Assembly (NCBI GenBank): GCA_910589415.1
Contig: OU342630.1
Span: forward strand, 26,507,867-26,571,866
Source of the DNA: Malachius bipustulatus
Lineage: Eukaryota; Arthropoda; Insecta; Coleoptera; Melyridae
DNA length: 64,000 nt
Reading direction: 5' to 3'
The notes beneath the pieces are model-generated. The model did not search any database and had not been told where the DNA came from. It saw nothing but the letters and a program-made list of their open reading frames with translations. The translations under genes and the position numbers were made by a program. Shown here one piece after another: positions 1 through 12,543 of the stretch; position 1 is the stretch's first letter; each line of letters opens with the position of its first letter.

Positions 1-1780
1 TCCACACAACACCAAAACCAACATATACCTTCAGTATTAATTAATTTCTCATTTATTATTTGTCACCCTCTCGGGATGGTAAGTTTAAAATAAAAAAATA
101 AAAAAATAAACGAAAATAAATTACACGCTTTAGCGTGTAACATTAAATCAACAGATTAAATTCACAGTGAAAAATAATAAGATGCATTTCACTCTACGTT
201 CCAACTTGACTCTTTTACTTCTTGCACAGAAAAACTTTCAAGAGAAAAATTTATTTAATTTGATTTAAAATTTTAAACATTTGCCAACAACAAACATTTT
301 CTTCGTTTTGGCACTTTTCCTTTGCTTCTTTCATGATAAGATAATTTCGATCTGATTCTATTTATTTGTAATTTATTGAGTATTTAAATTTTAGGTTTGG
401 ATAAAACTACCTCTTCAACAAATTAAATAGGTTGATTTACTTATCAATTTGGTCTATTGAGGTCATAGTTGAAAGATTGAGCTTTTGCATTAATTAAAAC
501 AATCTGACCTGGTATAAATCCCATGACGTTGATCCGGCGGTTCCTATTTCCGCAATTGGGGTTGTCCTGCCTCTTCCTCGTGTTATCAGTCTAGATCCCC
601 CCTGGAATTTCCATCTAATTCGCATTCTCTGGTTTCTAACGGGGCGCCGTCTTCAAGCAGCACAGGCTTTGTGGACTGGACTCCGGGAACGTCCGCGGCG
701 GCAACAGGTGTCGTCGGTTTTCCCTTCATTTGCTGACATACTCTTCGGTAACTTCACCGAATTTCACAAAGTCGCGGAAACTCACTGACTCTACGAAATT
801 GCCCCTTTATAGTAAGTCATTGTTTATTATTCACTCGAGGGACAATTATTGACTTAATCTCCGTTTTCAATACCGTTAGGTTATTGCGATTAATTAATAT
901 TTCGTCATCTCTCTAAACACCAACTTTAAACTTTTTCCACTTATACTTTATTTAAATTTTAATCCCTCTTATTTCATAACTTCTCGAATTCACCACTCTC
1001 ACGTCTATCCATTTCAAATCCCTTGGCAGAAGTCCTTTTTCTTCTCCCTTTCCTCTTTCTTCAAATTTTTCTATCCCTGCTTCCTCAAAACTCCTTTAAT
1101 TTTTAATTCGTCCTTTTCTTCCACCCCCTTCTCTGAATCCGCCAATCACCGAGCCTCCGGACTTCTCCTCTCCTTCTAACGGCCTCTTGCTTCTTTTTCG
1201 GCACCCGTAAGCTGGCGCCCTCTGCCGTCAAATCCTGAATATAACTCAACCGCATATTCCCACGTTCTCGAACCCGTTTCTCTGGCGGCGCATTCAAAGG
1301 CATCCAGAACATTTTCTTCCCTTTGTAAACTTAATTGACCACTTCCGCCCTTTGGCAGCCGCATCAGAGGAGGTCGATTTATTTATTTATTTAGTTCGGT
1401 TGTTTATTAAAGCTCTTTTCATAGCTGGGCATTTTTATTTATTTATGACGGTTGGCACTTTCCATCATCGAGTATAAACGTATTATGTAGAATTTTAAGA
1501 TGTGGGCCAAGTTTATTTTATTCGAGAGAAAAATAAATCTAATCGATGGTCTTTTTCGGGACCAAAGTGCATTTTATTTCTTTATTACCCTTTTCTTTCT
1601 GGCACTTCCTGTGTATTTTCAGTTTCCCACGTTCTCTATTTTACAAATGTATTTCTTAGAATTGCTGCCCGTTAGTTTCTAATTATTTACTTAATTAGTG
1701 GTATTTAATTCGGAACTCGATTCGAAGTTTTCGGGGAATGTTATTAAATGAATAATAACCAAAAAAAAAAACTTCTGCAT
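1..1780. other. Unassigned AT-rich DNA
   Basis: I see no gene here. The stretch is AT-rich with two less AT-rich patches (about 520-790 and 1020-1370). On the minus strand these give short open frames of about 60 residues without a recognisable domain. A short TTTA run lies at about 1377-1395. The patches could be remnants of an unidentified repeat or of host sequence; nothing visible decides between the two. Confidence 0.4.
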
Positions 1781-1784
1781 AGGC

Positions 1785-2215
1785 TAGGGGTCGGTATATT
1801 TCAAAACATTGATGGTACAAACGCCATACGCCACTGATTTTTTTTTATAGATTCATTTTTGAAATGCCCATTCCTTTCTAAGCAAATTTGATGACTTGAT
1901 TTTTTCAGATCGATGCACGCTTTCTGCCTAAAAAAATAAAATCTATTTCTCTCCATGGTCGCAAGATTATCGTTAAAAATGCTTTGATGAAAAAAATAAA
2001 TTAAAAAAAACGATCGTCACCAGTAGAAATAAAATGAAATGTGGTACACGAAAAAATGCCTCTTGAAGCGTAATACCGGTATACGAAATTTGAATAATAT
2101 ATCTAGAGAGCGGTATTACAGATATTATGTAAAAAATTATTTATTTTTCATAAACTTCACCACCTTGTATCTCAAAAGTTAAAACTTCTGGTTTGGAGTT
2201 TCAATTGAAACATCA
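1785..2215. repeat. Truncated copy of the 8.1-8.9 kb foldback family
   Basis: Long stretches match the inner and right arm of the foldback element at 8125-8902. Shared text includes the 'fatgcctcttgaagcg'-type segment after a CGATCGTCACC-like block, the GCGGTATTACAGATATTA block, and the 'CACCttGTATCTCAAAAGTTAA' block near 2160. The outer terminus with TACAGGGTG is missing, so this is a truncated or rearranged copy. It has no coding content. Confidence 0.7.
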
Positions 2216-3059
2216 CGCACTGACGTTTGATAAATGGGAAAAGCATTTCACAAATTAGGAAAAACAAAAGACGAATATCAAAAGAAAAAGACTGTAAGAT
2301 TTGGATTTGACTCTCTTGTGCACTATCGCTGATGATTATGTTTGTGTTATTTTCATTTTAAATAGATTTATTTCAAATAGGTTTATTCTATCTTAAGTAG
2401 GTATTTAAAATAGATTTATTCAAAATAGTAACCCACCTCAGGGTATTTTGCGATAAAGCAGACGTTATTTACATTAGATTCGTAGATGATTTTTTAGAAC
2501 AAGTGACATCACGGTTCTGCCGATGCGGAGCCAACCTGCTGCGGCAGGTCATACTGTGTTTCAGTGTATCATACTAAAGCGCTATGCTTGGCATCTGGCA
2601 ACAGTGCTGGGTCTCACTTTCTACGAATCATGTAATATACGGACCTCATTAAATGCGGAGAGCATAAATAAATATACCGACCTCACTTTGATATTCACGC
2701 AAACTGTCCTCACTATGTTCCTATATACATGAAAATTATAACTTGGCTCTGTTCTGTTTTCCCTGCGTATACTCTCCAGCCATCTATCGCCCATCTCAAG
2801 ATTTAACAATCGGAACATTTACTATGCCTGTAGAATGCTTTCTTCTGGTGGTCCTCACTTGATGGGTAGAACAGTTGGTCCTCGCTTTGATAGTTGGCCA
2901 AGTATATATATAAATATATATATATCGTGGGCAGGTGAATTTTGGAAAACCACTTTTTCGTGATCTGGGGGTCATGATCGGTGGACATTTGATGAGTTTG
3001 GGTGATTTTCGAAAAGTGATGTCGTCCTCAATAGTATATTTTTTTGTTAAAAAATACAC

Positions 3060-3728
3060 TAATAAGAAAATAGCAATACTAACAGACAGTCATTCAGTCA
3101 TAAAAACGCTGAGTTGTTCTTCTATCGTGAGTTCTAAAATTACATGGAATTGCCTACAAAAACTCAACAAACTACGCAAAGAAAACAAAATTTACCTCAA
3201 AATGAATACCAAGTTACACTGGGATTGAGGAAAACGAACGTGCCCATACTCATTGGTAAGAAAAGGAGCAACAGCATTGGCCTTGAAGACACGTTCTTCA
3301 AAGCAGAACTCCAAAAGGAAGAAGGTAAACTGAGAGAAGTCCATTTGAAAAACCTCTCAGGCTTGAGGAAATCCAAGGAGCTCCTCTGGAACTTTAACTG
3401 AGAAATGTCAAGAATACTCTTGACCCTCAACAAAGGAAGTCTCAGAATGATAACGAGATACCTAACAGGTCATTGCAAACTCAATGAACACCTGAGGAAA
3501 CTTGGCATAGATAAAGATGGCGTTTGCAGATTCTGCAGGGAAGAAAACGAGACGCCTCGTCACCTATTGACGAACTGCGGAACACTAGAATGCGAGAGAA
3601 GCAATGTTCTGGGACAACACCAGCTCAACGGAGGGGCTCTACCCAGCCTCGATCCCCTTCAAATCCTGAAATTCCTAAGTGGAACGGAATTGGAGAGGCT
3701 GCTGCAATGAAGGGAATAATACACACCA
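3060..3728 (+). pseudogene. Non-LTR retrotransposon RNase H and C-terminal zinc-knuckle relic
   Basis: This is a decayed 3' part of a non-LTR retrotransposon polyprotein, spread over frames by small indels. From 3067 the frame reads an RNase H core start (ILTDSHSVIKTL), followed by a helix-like region ending NKLRKENKIYL. After a frame change near 3205 the text PSYTGIEENERAHT resembles the RNase H motif with VPGH and GNE..AD. At 3405-3710 an open frame carries CRFCREENETPRHLLTNC, the CCHC-like knuckle usual after RNase H in R1/I-type elements (established family knowledge). Several frameshifts make it non-functional. The exact clade is not resolved. Confidence 0.75.
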
Positions 3729-5037
3729 GAGAAGCAAAGTAGTAGAGGGGGCACACTAGATCTGTAATAGCTTGCAGCGCATCTGATACCCTCACTATCA
3801 ATTCAATATCAGTATCAATACATTCTCCGACTCCATAAGTATTATGGATGATTTAGTTTTACATTTTTGGAAATATTTCCTGAATGAAGCCCGATCAGGA
3901 AAAAGTTATCTTATTTTATGCTTATGATGCGGTTTTGTATATGAAATTTTATTTTGGCTGTCCGATCACCGAACACCCTGTATTAGCAATATTTGTTGTA
4001 GGTATTTTAAAATAAGGGGGAATATTGTTAACTTTCCAATATAAATTTTTTTGTTAGATAGGATTTTTTTACATTAGATAACACAAACTGAATTGATTCT
4101 GAACTAAAATATAACAGCCAAATGCTCAATATACCATAAAAACAACAAATAACTTCATATAAAGAAACTACAGCAATCCTTGCATATGGCTAGCATACCT
4201 AAACATAAGAGCAGTTGAGTGACATGAGTGGTCGCTAAAGAGGGTTTAGCCTGTGCGGCTGCAACTGAGGTGAATGAAGTGTCCATAAAAAATAAATTGA
4301 CCTGATTCTCATTACAAAATCCTTCCTATGTTTCTTCTTAAGGATATAAACTAAGCTATAAAAATCGGCAATATTGACGAGTTCAAGTAACAGAATAATT
4401 ACAGTGTAAAGACAATGGTGAGCTAAATTCTCGCCTAGCAACCACTCGCGGGTTAAGCCAAGGCATAAATCAAAATCTTACAAGACTGAAAAAAATAATA
4501 GAAATGAACACTTGATCAAAAAAATAATAACTTTGAACAAGAGGCATTCTCAGAAAGGATTTGAGGGATTGACGTATAAAATACTAAATAAAATGCAAAA
4601 TTTCAATTCAATATCTCATGAAACAACGGCGTTCTGAATAAAAACTTTTTTTTAATTTAAACTTAAACAAAATATATCTTGAAAGAGGGACTTTATGTAA
4701 AAAATGGTATGAGGAAAGTGCAATTATCTTTAGCAAAACAATCTATGGCAAATAGATCTATTTGCTTTTTTACAACACCCTGTATAGCTAGATTGTCTTA
4801 CCTATCTCCAACTTACCTTTTTCATGAAGGACATAACATTTGTAGGCAACATGCTGGAGAATATCTTGGAGATTGTCTTTCCTTGCAAAGGTCTTACGTG
4901 ATGTAACTTGGGAATTTATTGTTGAATAGAAGCTTTCTCTTCATAATCTTCATTATCAGTTTCATTGTTGGTCTGAAATGTAAAAGTTTGTCATGAGACG
5001 ACACAAAATAATAGTATAAGGTGCCACAGTATTATTA
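3729..5037. other. Unassigned AT-rich DNA
   Basis: I recognise no coding or RNA feature. The first part after 3728 may be the 3' untranslated region of the preceding retrotransposon relic. A phrase resembling the end of a TACAGGGTG element (CACCCTGTATTAG) occurs near 3972, without a visible partner. Confidence 0.35.
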
Positions 5038-5223
5038 TATCGGGTGATCCACAAAATTTTTCATCAACTAGTGCCTTGGAAAAAATGAAGCATGTCTGCC
5101 AGTCTGTCAGATAAAATGCAAACTATTGGTAGGTGTGCTCAGGTAAGCTCAGACATGACTGCAATAGCTATCTTTCCCTTCCAAGGCACTACTAGTTGAT
5201 GAAAAATTTTGTGAATCACACTT
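5038..5223. mobile_element. Small MITE with about 40-bp inverted ends
   Basis: The left end, CGGGTGATCCACAAAATTTT and onward through CATCAACTAG and the CCTTGGAA block, is mirrored at the right end (5178-5222) as TTCCAAGGCACT, CTAGTTGATG and AAAATTTTGTG. The total length is about 185 bp with no open frame. The terminal GGGTGATCCACA resembles the TACAGGGTG superfamily of ends found throughout this window, but the first bases differ. Confidence 0.75.
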
Positions 5224-5499
5224 GCATAGGAAAGGTAACATAGGAAAACAGTGAATATTATCAAGGATCCAAACCACTCTGGTTGAAAAGCTGATTCCTA
5301 AAATTTAAAAAGTTCCTAGGAAACTGAATAGCATCCTAGGAAATTTAGTAGTTTCCAAGTGAACTGTATTTTTGAAAGGATGTCATTTATCGACAAAGTA
5401 TTGTTGAAATATTCTTCACACGTATTTTCTATTCAAACTTTTCTATGCAACACAGTTTAGAGAAGCTCAGAGGTCAGAAAACATACACATCAATTTCTT

Positions 5500-5622
5500 T
5501 TATTTTTTGATGTTATAGTATGTAGGCATATTTGTATTTATTAATATTTGTTTATTTATATGTAACAATGTAAAAAGGCTAACTTATTGCCGTAAATAAA
5601 GCCATTATTATTATTATTATTT
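5500..5622 (+). repeat. Likely 3' end of a truncated non-LTR retrotransposon
   Basis: A short non-coding segment ends in AATAAAGCCATTATTATTATT, a polyadenylation-like hexamer followed by a run of ATT trinucleotides. This mirrors the (TTA)n tail of the intact element at 23474-23509, so it is probably the 5'-truncated 3' terminus of a related non-LTR element. The left limit is a guess because there is no coding sequence. Confidence 0.45.
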
Positions 5623-5867
5623 TGTTGCCTTGGAACTCGATATTTTAGATTTTTCTTGAGGCATCGACTCGAGATTTGAATACTTTTAGTAATATTAAGA
5701 ATAATAACTGTAAGCATTGTATATTAATTTTCTTCAGTATTTTGGTAAAAAGTCATTAAAGATAATTATTCTCAATAGGTAGCATACTAATTAATTATTC
5801 GTTAATTTGATTTTTTTCTCTTATTAATAATTAAAATTTGGTGACCTACCAAAGACTGATGATGGTG

Positions 5868-6005
5868 TAGGTACCTACTACCATCTCCATTATTAGTCTT
5901 TCAAAGGTAGCTGGCGCGTTGCAGAGACCAAATGGCATAACCCTGAATTTGTACAAGCTCGTGCCAGTATATAAAATGCAGTTTTCTCTTTGTCGTCTGG
6001 GTGTT
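5868..6005 (-). pseudogene. Ty3/Gypsy reverse transcriptase fragment
   Basis: On the minus strand the text VMPFGLCNAPATFERL is the highly conserved Ty3/Gypsy RT motif that follows the substrate-binding region. Just upstream, after a frameshift, HPDDKEKTAF matches the expected preceding motif (PEDREKTAF in the family). The fragment is only about 45 codons long and no LTRs or other domains were found nearby. It is a short dead relic, probably left by truncation, with unrelated AT-rich DNA abutting at about 6010. Confidence 0.8.
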
Positions 6006-6861
6006 GATCTTTTCTAATAAAACCGAAATTCATATATTTATATATTTTTTATTCATATATTCATATATTTATATTTTTATTTGATCTAAGTTTTATAAAT
6101 AAGGAAAGTTTTAAGTTTATCGAACTGTACATAAAAGTTCATAAAAGTATTGTTTCGTATTTTAATTAATATGAAGAACGAATTCATTTTTGTTCCCTCT
6201 GTATCTGCACGGGAGTTTTATTTTTATTATTTTGTTCTCGTCGAAGGCTTATTTTTCGCTTTAAGTCTCGATGGTGTTGTTGTTGCCAGACGCCATTTGA
6301 TGTTTATTTATCTAAGGTAGTTCTGGCAGATTCCGATGTATAAGTTAATTCGGCGCCCTTACTCGAGTGTTACCTATGTAATGCAATGCTCTATACTATA
6401 GAGCATTGCATTAGATTACTATATTACTATATGCACTAGATTAGTATACTATAGAGTCTATAGTATACTGGCAACGTTGCATCAGACCGAGCAGGACAAT
6501 AATAATTGAGCTTAGAGAAGGGTACAATCAGATCCGGTGGAATCGACACTCAACATCAGCGAGAGAAAAGACTCGTATTCGGATCTGGGAGAAGTTTTCT
6601 TTCTAGAAATGTGCGTCGTGCGAAGAAGTATAAAATAAAGTTTCCTGCTCATTGATAAAATAGGTCTGTACTGAGCTAACAGAACTTTCATTACTTTTAA
6701 ATGTATAGCAACTGATGTTGTCCATAGGTTATTAGTTTGTGTAGCCGTTAATAAGATAAAATTATGATTTCCCATAATTAGGTAAAATTATTTCAACTCG
6801 TTTTCATCCTGGGTTTTAGTAAATGACGTCTCTGGGGTGATTATTTGCAATTCGGCTTCAG

Positions 6862-7470
6862 TACACTGAAAAATACCGGAATGTCGGACACAGGTAGTAC
6901 CACAGTAATCATTGCCGATTAGAGATTCTAAGTTAATTTATTATTTCTCCAGCCTGGCATCCCTAAAAAGATATGACCAATTTTGTGAAAAAAAGGTACA
7001 ACACTGCACTGGATGCACTTCTTTAGCAATAAAAATAGTGTGTTGGTCTATAATATTCATATTGAGTTGTTACCATAGTCACATATTAAACGACAAGTCC
7101 AACAAAGTTTAAAAAATTTTCTTTTGCGAGGATACAGATCCGATAATATCATTCAAAATCTATTTGAGTTCCATAATAAAATCCAAATTGAACAAAGGGG
7201 TTTTGACACATGGGTAGAATTTGGATGCTTCATTCCATGATAGAAAATAAAAAACATAAACAAAACACTATCGTAATTGTTATGTGAAATCATGTGTTTT
7301 ACAATCAAGCTGTTCAAATTTTACTCCCACGTTGAATTAAATTTTTTAAAAGAACACCTTGTATCTCGGCGTAACGAAGCTGAGGAAACAATTTTTTTTT
7401 TAATTTAAAATCTTTCCTCTATAATACTCTTCATATCACGTCCGCCAATTCGGAATCATCCTGTATAATA
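6862..7470 (-). mobile_element. Decayed inverted-repeat element, same family as 12848-13486
   Basis: The left end near 6868 reads CCGGAATGTCGGACACAGG and the right end near 7440-7468 reads CACGTCCGCCAATTCGG and then ATCATCCTGTATA, an imperfect inverted pair. Inner text (GGCATCC...AAGATATGACCAATTTT, then ACAACACTGCACTGGATGC) is shared, in opposite orientation, with the element at 12848-13486 and with 50210-50776. It is non-coding, about 0.6 kb, and more diverged than its relatives. Confidence 0.65.
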
Positions 7471-7554
7471 TGCTTAAGTGATGATGCAGTGATGACATAG
7501 TGTCAAACGAGCAAGTTGCCGTTGAATGTTTAAAAATGCAGGATTGTGTCATAC

Positions 7555-8124
7555 TTCAGGAAAGTTAAATCAATTTTGTTCTCTTATGAAATTGAACATG
7601 AAGTAGCAGAGCAATGTAATCAGTTTAAAGACTTTGGTGTAACTTTTAATACATAGCTATCATTCATCCATCATATGAACTCTATAGTTTCGGATGCTTA
7701 TAAAACCCTCGCGGCTTTATTATGAGAACCTCGGAAGGTTTCGTTCGTTTATCAAACCAGTTGTGCTTTTTGATACAGTTATTAGACCCAAACTCGAGTT
7801 CGCTTCAATTATTTGGAATCCCCATTGTATAGGAGTCATGTTTTAGGCCTCGAAGGAGTTCATCGACGGTTTGCTGAAATGCGTACATTATTTGCATGCT
7901 CGTGATAGTTATCCAGTCATAGGAGTTGGAGGTATGCCTCAGTCAGAGCTTCTGCTAATTTCCCAATAGTCTGGTGGAACGAATATTATGTGCCTCTATC
8001 TGTTCCTTTCCAGGGTTTTAAATGCCAGAAGGTAGTATCGCGATGGTTTGGGTCGCTGACTGGAGCCGTTGATGCTGCCACCGTCTGTGGTTATAAATCC
8101 CAGCTCGGTTGTTTGTTTCGTCTA
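7555..8124 (+). pseudogene. Non-LTR reverse transcriptase C-terminal relic
   Basis: Scattered over three frames are typical post-catalytic RT segments: KDFGVTFNT, SFIHHMNSIVSDAYKTL, a VVLLFDTVIRPKLEFASIIWNP-like stretch (frameshifted around 7770-7830) and GVHRRFA near 7860, then PQSELLLIS near 7945. In the family this is the DLGV...LEYA..VW.P region downstream of the YADD motif. Numerous stops and frameshifts make it dead. The foldback element beginning at 8125 terminates it on the right. Confidence 0.7.
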
Positions 8125-8902
8125 TACAGGGTGATTTGTAATTGAATGTCAATATTTAAGGGGGAGATTTTTGGGTCCATTTTAAGAAGAAAACTTCATA
8201 AGAACGTATGTCCTAAAAGTCTTAACTTTTGAGATACAGGGTGGTAAAGTTTTTAAAATTAAATAATTTTTTCATAATATCTGTAATACCGCGCTGGATA
8301 TTTTAATGAAATTTAATAGACAGGTATTACTCATCAAGAGGGATTTTTTCATGTACCACATTTCGTTTTATCTCCACTAGTGACGATCGTGCAGAATTTT
8401 ACCTGCAAATTTTTATTATTTTTATTGTCATTTTAACGACAATCTTGTGACCATGTCGAGAAACAGATTTTATTTTTTAAGCGAAAACCGTGCATCGGAC
8501 TGAAAAAAAAAACAAGTTATCAAATTTGCTTGGAAATGAATGGGGATTCCAAAAATGATTTCTACTTGAACAGAAATCAGTGGCGTACCATCAATGTCTC
8601 TTAAAATATGCAGGTAAAATTCTGCACAATTGTGCACCATCGTCACTAGTGGAAATAAATTGAAACGCGGTACATGAAAAAATGCCCCTTGATGCGTAAT
8701 ACCTGTATACGAAATTTCATCAAAATATCCAGAGCGGTATTGCAGATATTACGAAAAAATTATTTATTTTAATAAAACTTTACCACCCTGTATCTCAAAA
8801 GTTAAGACTTTTAGGACGTACGTTCTTATGAAGTTTTCTTCTTAAAATGGACCCAAAAATCACCCCCTCAAATATTGACATTCAATTAGAAAACACCCTG
8901 TA
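8125..8902. mobile_element. Foldback element, TA target duplication, TACAGGGTG ends
   Basis: The element starts TACAGGGTGATTTGTAATTG at 8125 and ends with CACCCTGTA at 8902, with TA on both sides (8123-8124 and 8903-8904). The two arms are inverted copies of roughly 280 bp each, for example ATACAGGGTGGTAAAG near 8233 against CTTTACCACCCTGTAT near 8785, and ACTAGTGACGATCGTGC against its complement near 8640. There is no coding capacity in the spacer. It inserted into or next to a non-LTR RT relic. The TA duplication fits Tc1/mariner-type mobilisation, which is an inference. Confidence 0.9.
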
Positions 8903-8929
8903 TAACTATTTATTTCTTTACAAAATGAA

Positions 8930-9040
8930 TGTGTCTGTGGCTGTATGAGCTCGTTCTCGAAGCCAATTACCAGAGGGGAGCGACTTTGTCTTATCTACAT
9001 AGTTGACTTGAGACCGACGCTCCCTCAAAAAAAAAATGCC
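8930..9040 (+). repeat. 3' part of a tRNA-derived SINE
   Basis: The block ATTACCAGAGGGGAGCGACT, followed by TTGTCTTATCTACATAG and GACCGACGCTCCCTC, then a run of ten A, repeats the 3' part of the tRNA-headed repeat on the minus strand at 17570-17786. Here the tRNA-like head is missing, so this is a 5'-truncated copy with its A tail at 9027-9036. Confidence 0.6.
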
Positions 9041-11097
9041 AAGAGGTGATTCAGGATTCAGTCATGATAAGTATACCATGAATTGAAAGGCTTGTAGATA
9101 GAGCTGAAATATTAAGAAGATTCAAATATTTTTTTTTGCAAATATGTCTTTAACTGAGATTCAGGACCAAGTGTAGATCTGCGGAACTATTTTTTTTATT
9201 GTAAGGACCACCAATCTACCATCTCTCATACATCGAAATGGCATTCACGTGCGCGGCCATAAAATTCCTAAACCATTTCAAGAATATCTCATTGACCTGA
9301 AACCCAATAGTACCTTGAATATACTGTCTTCCTCTCCTCCCCCTCTCCTTCATAACTGACTCTATAACTTAACACTAAACTAACCAATAGAACATAAATA
9401 AAAAATAATAAATGATAAAAGTAAAAAATACGGTTATAGCCAGAATTTCCAAGTGCGAGTTATTAAATCGAAGAAACCTTAACCCCTTGAATATAAAAAC
9501 TTCCCAGATTCCCGCTAAAGCCAGCTTCCTCAGTTGTTGCCGGAGCAGCCACGGTGAGGGGTAGCCCCGCTCGCTAATATAAATAAATAAAATAAGGAAT
9601 TAGAAAATAAAGATAATTTCTTATGAAAATGCATGATGTTTGTAATTTATAACGACACCGCAATGAGCGAATAGGGGTGCTGGGAGAGTAAAAAACTCGC
9701 AAATCGTGGATGCTTATTAAAGAAAACGCAGGTCATTGCGGCGTTTATTTGTGTAAAAAAATGGCGCAAGGAACTGGTTACTAAACGAGATGCAGATTTC
9801 CGGTGTTTGTACGAGATGCAGTGACCTTGGATATACCCGCAGACTTCGATGTAATATTTACCATCGTGTTACCTATAGGTACGTTCATTATGGAATGAGT
9901 TACACGGCAACCATATGCCTTCCACGAGCCTGGGTCATTTGAACAAAACAAAAAAATATATTTTCAAAATATGAATGAGAATGTACCTACAAATCCTACA
10001 ATATGTACGTGAATGTAAATATTATGTGTATGTGAAAATTATGAAAAAACGCGTAATGGGCATCAATTAAAAAATTATTGCAAAAAATCAGGAAATTTTA
10101 CCACATAATTTTACTTATTTAACTTCACCAGTACTTAGTATGTAATGTGAAAATTTAAAATGTTTTGAAAGTTGAGTAGTGGTTTTGTTAACTTCACAAT
10201 TAGGGGATGGTGTATTATAACTCACTCCGAATTTTGGGAAAATTTTTAAACGAAACGTTAAGTTATAGTATAGTGGACGATATCTTGAAAAAAAATTGCG
10301 GAATATACATAAAATATTGAGAAAAATGATTTCAAAGTGTCATAAAATTGACAGATTCCTAGAATAAAAAACATATGGCTGTGCAACGTTGCCAGATTTA
10401 TTCTTATTACTTACATTTTGTGATATAACAATATTTGGTGTAATTTTTGTAATGATTTGACAATGTGTGAATAAAATTCTTTATAGGTAGGTAAGTTTCT
10501 ATTCCAAAATACATCAAGCTACAAAGAGTCACGAAAGAAGTTCAAGGCAAGGATTACTTTCGACGGGTTGCCAAATAGTATTTTTTTATGCTTTTTCTTT
10601 TCTTAATCCTTGCATATGGTAGGATCTTAATCCAAAACATATTATGTTTCCTACCAATAATATTATTTTGTGAAATTTGCTCTAAAAATATCTATTCGAA
10701 AATATAACGTCAACTTACAAGTTGTGGCATGCTAAAAGGGAAAGGAGAAATTTCGAGAGGTCGTCAATTACATTATGGGCCGATTGACGTTTTTTTGGAA
10801 TCTTCGCGATTTTCGGGTACCGGGACTGGGGGATCATTTTCCCGAGGTAGTGAGAGAGTTGAAACTTTGTGTCGAAATTATCAATTTTTGTCGCTTAAAT
10901 TTTAACAATGGCAGCGCTACGACTCTTTCAAAATGGCCGATTTTTGTACGCGATTTTGACGTAAAAAGTCGCAGTTTCGATTTTTTCTTCGCGTTTGAAA
11001 AAATAACTATTGATACACAACGATTTTTTTTTTAATATTCATTTATAAAAATTTCAATTAGGTACCTATTCATTCAACTTTTGAAATTTTTTTTCCT
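9041..11097. other. Unassigned DNA with one possible retroelement 3' end
   Basis: I recognise no gene. At about 9480-9600, CTTCCTCAGTTGTTGCCGG, then a GGTGAGGGGTAGCCCCGC hairpin-like phrase and (AAATA)n, resemble the 3' untranslated end of a non-LTR element, but this rests on style alone. A phrase near 9662 (GAGCGAATAGGGGTGCTGGG) recurs inverted near 15528. A frame at 10775-11035 (86 codons) has no recognisable domain. Confidence 0.35.
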
Positions 11098-11240
11098 GTT
11101 TTTTTTGACTTTCTGCCCTTGACCAATCTTTGACCACACATTGCTTTGCCAATAAATAATATCAATTGAACGAAAAAAGTAAAACAAAAAAGTAAACACA
11201 ATATTGAATTAAGTTATTGTCAGAGGTCGTTGAAAAAGAG
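11098..11240. repeat. Direct repeat, left copy
   Basis: About 143 bp (TTTTTTGACTTTCTGCCC through AAAGTTATTGTC-like text to GGTCGTTGAAAA) recur in the same orientation at 12544-12685 with roughly ten differences and small indels. The intervening 1.3 kb contains the frames at 11562-12020 and a GAAT microsatellite. The pair could be the ends of an element, a local duplication, or two insertions of one repeat. Confidence 0.7.
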
Positions 11241-11561
11241 TAAGTGAATGAAGTTTTTCCAATTCCAAGATTGCATAAAAAAAAAATGGCCGCAAGCGAC
11301 CATTGGTGGGCCGCTAACGCAGCCCACGTGCGTGCCGCTGGTGCGGCACCTATAGCGTCTCCAGCCTACCCTCACGCGATGTCTCGTCACTTGGCCTGAT
11401 GACAACGGAACGTATTAAAGGGAGATTACACCTGGCACCGACCAAAAGACCCGAACTTTTCGCATCAAAGTTGTTTTTCAATAGACAATTATTGGTATGT
11501 GGATTCACTTGAACCTATTTATTTTGAATGCCGCGACTCCATCGACTACAAAAAAATTCCA

Positions 11562-12020
11562 TCACCATAAAAGATTGCCGTATTTTACCATCAATAATAA
11601 TTGTAAGCGGTGTATCGTGACTTGTCCGTTAATGCGACGCGAATATCTTTTATGGTCGACTGTTGGAAACTGCTGAAAAATTTTATTTTCATAGGCAAAC
11701 GAAACAATTTGAACAAACTGAAGTTTGTCGCACTTATTTACTAACACCCAAATGAAAACTCTTTGCGACATCTATTAAATGAAAAACTTTTTGTAGGTGG
11801 CCTGTATCCTCTTCACCATTCCAGATATTAGTCTGCATTGCCTCTCTTTACATCTGAATTGTGTTACAATCAATAATTTATCTTGCAAATAATCAATCAG
11901 ACGATCATTGTCGCTTTGTATGATAGCATTTAATTCACAAATAGAATTAATTTCCATCTTTAAATGATTTGAATGCGGTAGATTGAAGTTTAACCCAGAA
12001 CTAAATATTAAGAGAAACAT
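11562..12020 (-). pseudogene. Possible decayed transposase N-terminus (uncertain)
   Basis: Two consecutive minus-strand frames, 12020-11775 and 11771-11562, are separated by a stop. The first includes LIDYLQDKLLIVTQFRCK and the second VFIWVLVNKCDKLQFVQ. The order 'short helix, CxxC-like region, FIW...NKCDK' is loosely like the N-terminus of IS1595/Merlin-type transposases, but cysteines expected in a zinc ribbon are missing or displaced. I do not see a catalytic region. Treat this as an unrecognised decayed frame pair between two direct repeats; the Merlin suggestion is a weak inference. Confidence 0.2.
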
Positions 12021-12245
12021 TAGACAGAGCTGCAGTTGTTCTTATTTTAAGTGGCCATCTGAGTAGTTTGAAAGTAAATAAAGTTTTTTTTTTATCATTT
12101 GCAATAAATAGATTTTATTTTTTCATCATCATTTAATTACAAATTAGAAAATGGATAAAATATGGTAAATTTAAATAAAAATAATATGGCAACAGCGGAC
12201 AAACATCTTTCAACCAGTCTTTCAATGTTGACATGCTGGACAGAA

Positions 12246-12320
12246 GAATGAATGAATGAATGAATGAATGAATGAATGAATGAATGAATGAATGAATGAA
12301 TGAATGAATGAATGAATGAA
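12246..12320. repeat. (GAAT)n microsatellite
   Basis: About 18 uninterrupted GAAT/TGAA tetranucleotide units run from roughly 12246 to 12320. An open frame that continues out of the repeat is fortuitous. Confidence 0.97.
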
Positions 12321-12543
12321 TAAATTTATGAACTCCAAGGCCGTTTTTACTGATGCAGCTGGTTCAACCACTGGTTTGAAACGTATTAAAGGAAGACGTC
12401 ACTTGTGTGATATGCAGGAAAATAAATGTTTTCAAACCGCTGTCATCTGTCATGTCATAGTCTATAAGTTTTCAAATTCAAAGATTCTAAACCAAACCAA
12501 GTTCATAAGCTAAAAATAAAATTAAATGTCGAAGACTCAGGAG

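Noticed and set aside
10775..11035. 86-codon plus-strand frame rich in Phe and Asp
   Set aside because: The composition follows T-rich DNA and no family is recognised.
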